A DNA stretch of 64,000 nt, taken from contig CAYWIT010000001.1 of the NCBI GenBank assembly GCA_964458415.1, forward strand, positions 186,001-250,000, read 5' to 3'. Each line of letters starts with the position of its first letter. Positions within the stretch are counted from its first letter, which is position 1. The notes beneath the pieces are model-generated. The model had not been told where the DNA came from. It worked only from the letters and a program-made list of their open reading frames with translations, and ran no database searches. The stretch is from CAYWIT01 sp964458415 (lineage in GTDB: Bacteria; Pseudomonadota; Alphaproteobacteria; Micavibrionales; UBA2020). A program made the position numbers and the translations under genes. Positions 62,427-64,000 of this stretch are shown here, piece by piece.

Positions 62427-64000
62427 TCAAAACTTCAGCGCTTGCACCCGTTCGACCTGCGATAGTCTGCCGATGGCGGCGATCACCTTTTCGGTGATCG
62501 GATCATCAACCGAGATCAGCGCCACCGCTTTGTTCTTGCCGGGAATGCGCCCCAGATTGAAGTCGGCGATGTTGATCTTGTTTTCACCAAGGATGGTTCC
62601 AACGGCACCGATCAAGCCGGGTTGGTCGAGGTTGAGGATATAAAGCATTTCCTTGCCGATCGCCGCTTCGGCAGGCACGCCGTTGATATCGATGATGCGC
62701 GGGTGTTCGCCACCAAAGACGGTTCCGGCAAGATTGATTTCTCCCGCCGGTGTTTTGACCGTGACGCGAACGAGCGTTTGGTAATCCGCTGCTTTCTCGC
62801 GTTTTGTTTCGCTGATGGCGATACCGAGCTCTTTTGCCTTGAGGGGCGCGCTGACAATATTCACACCCTCCATCGAGGGCTTGAGGAAACCGGCAAGGAT
62901 CAGGGCAGTCAGCGGCTTGACGTTGAGCATTGCGACATGCCCTTCGTATTCAATGACGATTTCCCTGACGCTGTCCTGCACCAGTTGTCCGGCGAAACTG
63001 CCGAGCTGTTCGGCCAGCTTCATATAGGGCTTCAGTTTGGGCGCGTCCTCGGCGCTGACCGAGGGCATGTTGACGGCATTGGACACGGCGCCCTGTAGCA
63101 GGAAATCGGCCATTTGTTCGGCGACCTGCAATGCGACGTTTTCCTGCGCTTCTGCTGTTGAAGCGCCCAGATGCGGCGTACAGACAACGTTGTCATGACC
63201 GAAAAGCGGATTGGTTTTGGCGGGCTCTTCCTCGAAGACGTCCAGTGCCGCGCCTGCGACATGACCGCTGTCGAGCGCCATTTTCAGATCCGCCTCGACG
63301 ACCAGTCCGCCGCGCGCGCAATTGATGATCTGCACGCCTTTTTTCATTTTGGCGATGGCGGCGGCATTGATGATCCCCTTGGTATGCTCGGTCATCGGAG
63401 TGTGGAGCGTAATGAAATCGGCACGTTTCAGCACGTCATCCAGCTCGGCCTTTTCGACGCCAAGTTCGACGGCGCGTTCCGGCGAGAGGAAGGGGTCATA
63501 GGCGATAACCTTCATTTTCAGGCCGAGCGCGCGGTCGGCGACGATGGAACCGATGTTGCCGCAGCCGATGATGCCCAGTGTTTTGCCGAACAGTTCCGTG
63601 CCCATGTATTTCGATTTTTCCCATTTTCCGGCATGGGTGGAGGCATTGGCTGAAGGAATTTGCCGCGCCAGCGCCAGAAGCAGCGCAATGGTATGTTCCG
63701 CCGTGGTGATGGAGTTGCCATAGGGCGTGTTCATGACGACAATACCGCTTTGTGTTGCTGTCGGCACGTCCACGTTATCGATGCCGATGCCTGCGCGACC
63801 GATGACCTTCAGCTTTCCGGCGGCGGATTTTAGAATCTCTGCCGTGACTTTGGTAGAAGAGCGCACCGCCAGTCCATCGTAATTTTTAATCGCCTCGCAG
63901 AGCTCTTCTGGTTTGAAGTCGGTTTTAATGGTGACTTCGATCCCGCGGCTCTTAAAAATCTGTTCCGCCTGCGCGCTCATTTTGTCGCTGATGAGGACTT
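62427..64000 (-). CDS. serA: D-3-phosphoglycerate dehydrogenase (start beyond window)
   Basis: The frame continues past the window edge: before an ATG at 63980 it still reads V-L-I-S-D-K, as in SerA N-termini, so the true start is just outside. NAD-binding GIIGCGNIGSIVADRALGLK, catalytic His in VCTPHLGASTAEAQ, an intervening domain and a C-terminal ACT domain (ILNLDQPGLIGAVGTILGE) that binds serine. First step of serine synthesis. Confidence 0.95.
   Translation of the reverse strand, partial: VLISDKMSAQAEQIFKSRGIEVTIKTDFKPEELCEAIKNYDGLAVRSSTKVTAEILKSAAGKLKVIGRAGIGIDNVDVPTATQSGIVVMNTPYGNSITTAEHTIALLLALARQIPSANASTHAGKWEKSKYMGTELFGKTLGIIGCGNIGSIVADRALGLKMKVIAYDPFLSPERAVELGVEKAELDDVLKRADFITLHTPMTEHTKGIINAAAIAKMKKGVQIINCARGGLVVEADLKMALDSGHVAGAALDVFEEEPAKTNPLFGHDNVVCTPHLGASTAEAQENVALQVAEQMADFLLQGAVSNAVNMPSVSAEDAPKLKPYMKLAEQLGSFAGQLVQDSVREIVIEYEGHVAMLNVKPLTALILAGFLKPSMEGVNIVSAPLKAKELGIAISETKREKAADYQTLVRVTVKTPAGEINLAGTVFGGEHPRIIDINGVPAEAAIGKEMLYILNLDQPGLIGAVGTILGENKINIADFNLGRIPGKNKAVALISVDDPITEKVIAAIGRLSQVERVQALKF

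Noticed and set aside
1..64000. tRNA, rRNA, CRISPR, insertion sequence or prophage
   Set aside because: Gaps between genes were read through; no cloverleaf, repeat-spacer array, transposase or phage structural block was seen.

Overview
This window reads as a gene-dense chromosomal segment of an alphaproteobacterium of moderate GC. Evidence for the class: a CckA-type hybrid kinase with the family's H-box sitting in a flagellar operon; the order yebC-ruvC-ruvA-ruvB-ybgC-tolQ-tolR-tolA-tolB; the order rsfS-rlmH-envC-ctpA-divergent polysaccharide deacetylase-rppH; a fabA-fabB-fabI unit; and a GTTC-N7-GTTC type SOS box next to recA. No genus can be named from sequence alone. No rRNA, tRNA, CRISPR array, insertion sequence or prophage was seen.

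Layout. 1-7.4 kb: end of a P-type cation ATPase, anaerobic haem gene hemN, glucokinase, a GH13 alpha-glucosidase and a Kef-type antiporter. 7.5-17.4 kb: a compact [NiFe]-hydrogenase locus with four structural subunits arranged like the group 3b (NAD(P)-linked, sulfhydrogenase-type) enzymes, its maturation protease, and hypA-F-C-D-E with an unusually short HypA and no hypB, followed by a CBS-domain gene behind a perfect FNR/FixK-type box. 17.4-21.8 kb: a Sel1-like membrane protein, a LysE exporter, an ankyrin protein, upp and recA. 21.9-24.8 kb: an SOS-type operator between recA and a two-gene cassette, a nucleotidyltransferase/DUF1566-like fusion and a membrane HExxH peptidase-like protein; this is the best candidate here for an undescribed system.

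24.7-32.5 kb: two divergent flagellar units, flgB-flgC-fliE-fliQ-fliR-flhB-cckA behind a consensus sigma-54 promoter, and a stand-alone FlhB C-terminal homologue with fliO and fliP. 32.5-38.3 kb (minus strand): a BaiN-like flavoprotein, a methyltransferase, two paralogous proteins of about 50 residues, two unknown genes, dusA and a second ankyrin protein. 38.4-43.9 kb: an SH3-domain protein, an unknown helical protein and the unsaturated fatty acid genes. 44.0-48.6 kb: two tandem exported paralogues, one with a long coiled coil inserted. 48.7-49.8 kb: a response regulator and an unknown partner.

49.9-56.7 kb: yebC, Holliday-junction genes and the Tol system, with no pal after tolB. 56.7-64 kb (minus strand): RppH, a cell-envelope block (polysaccharide deacetylase, CtpA, EnvC, L,D-transpeptidase), the ribosome factors RlmH and RsfS (with a histone-H1-like tail), and serA running off the end. 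Together the genes suggest a motile heterotroph able to live with little oxygen (HemN, NiFe hydrogenase, FNR-type box), with CckA-type control of flagella and cell cycle.
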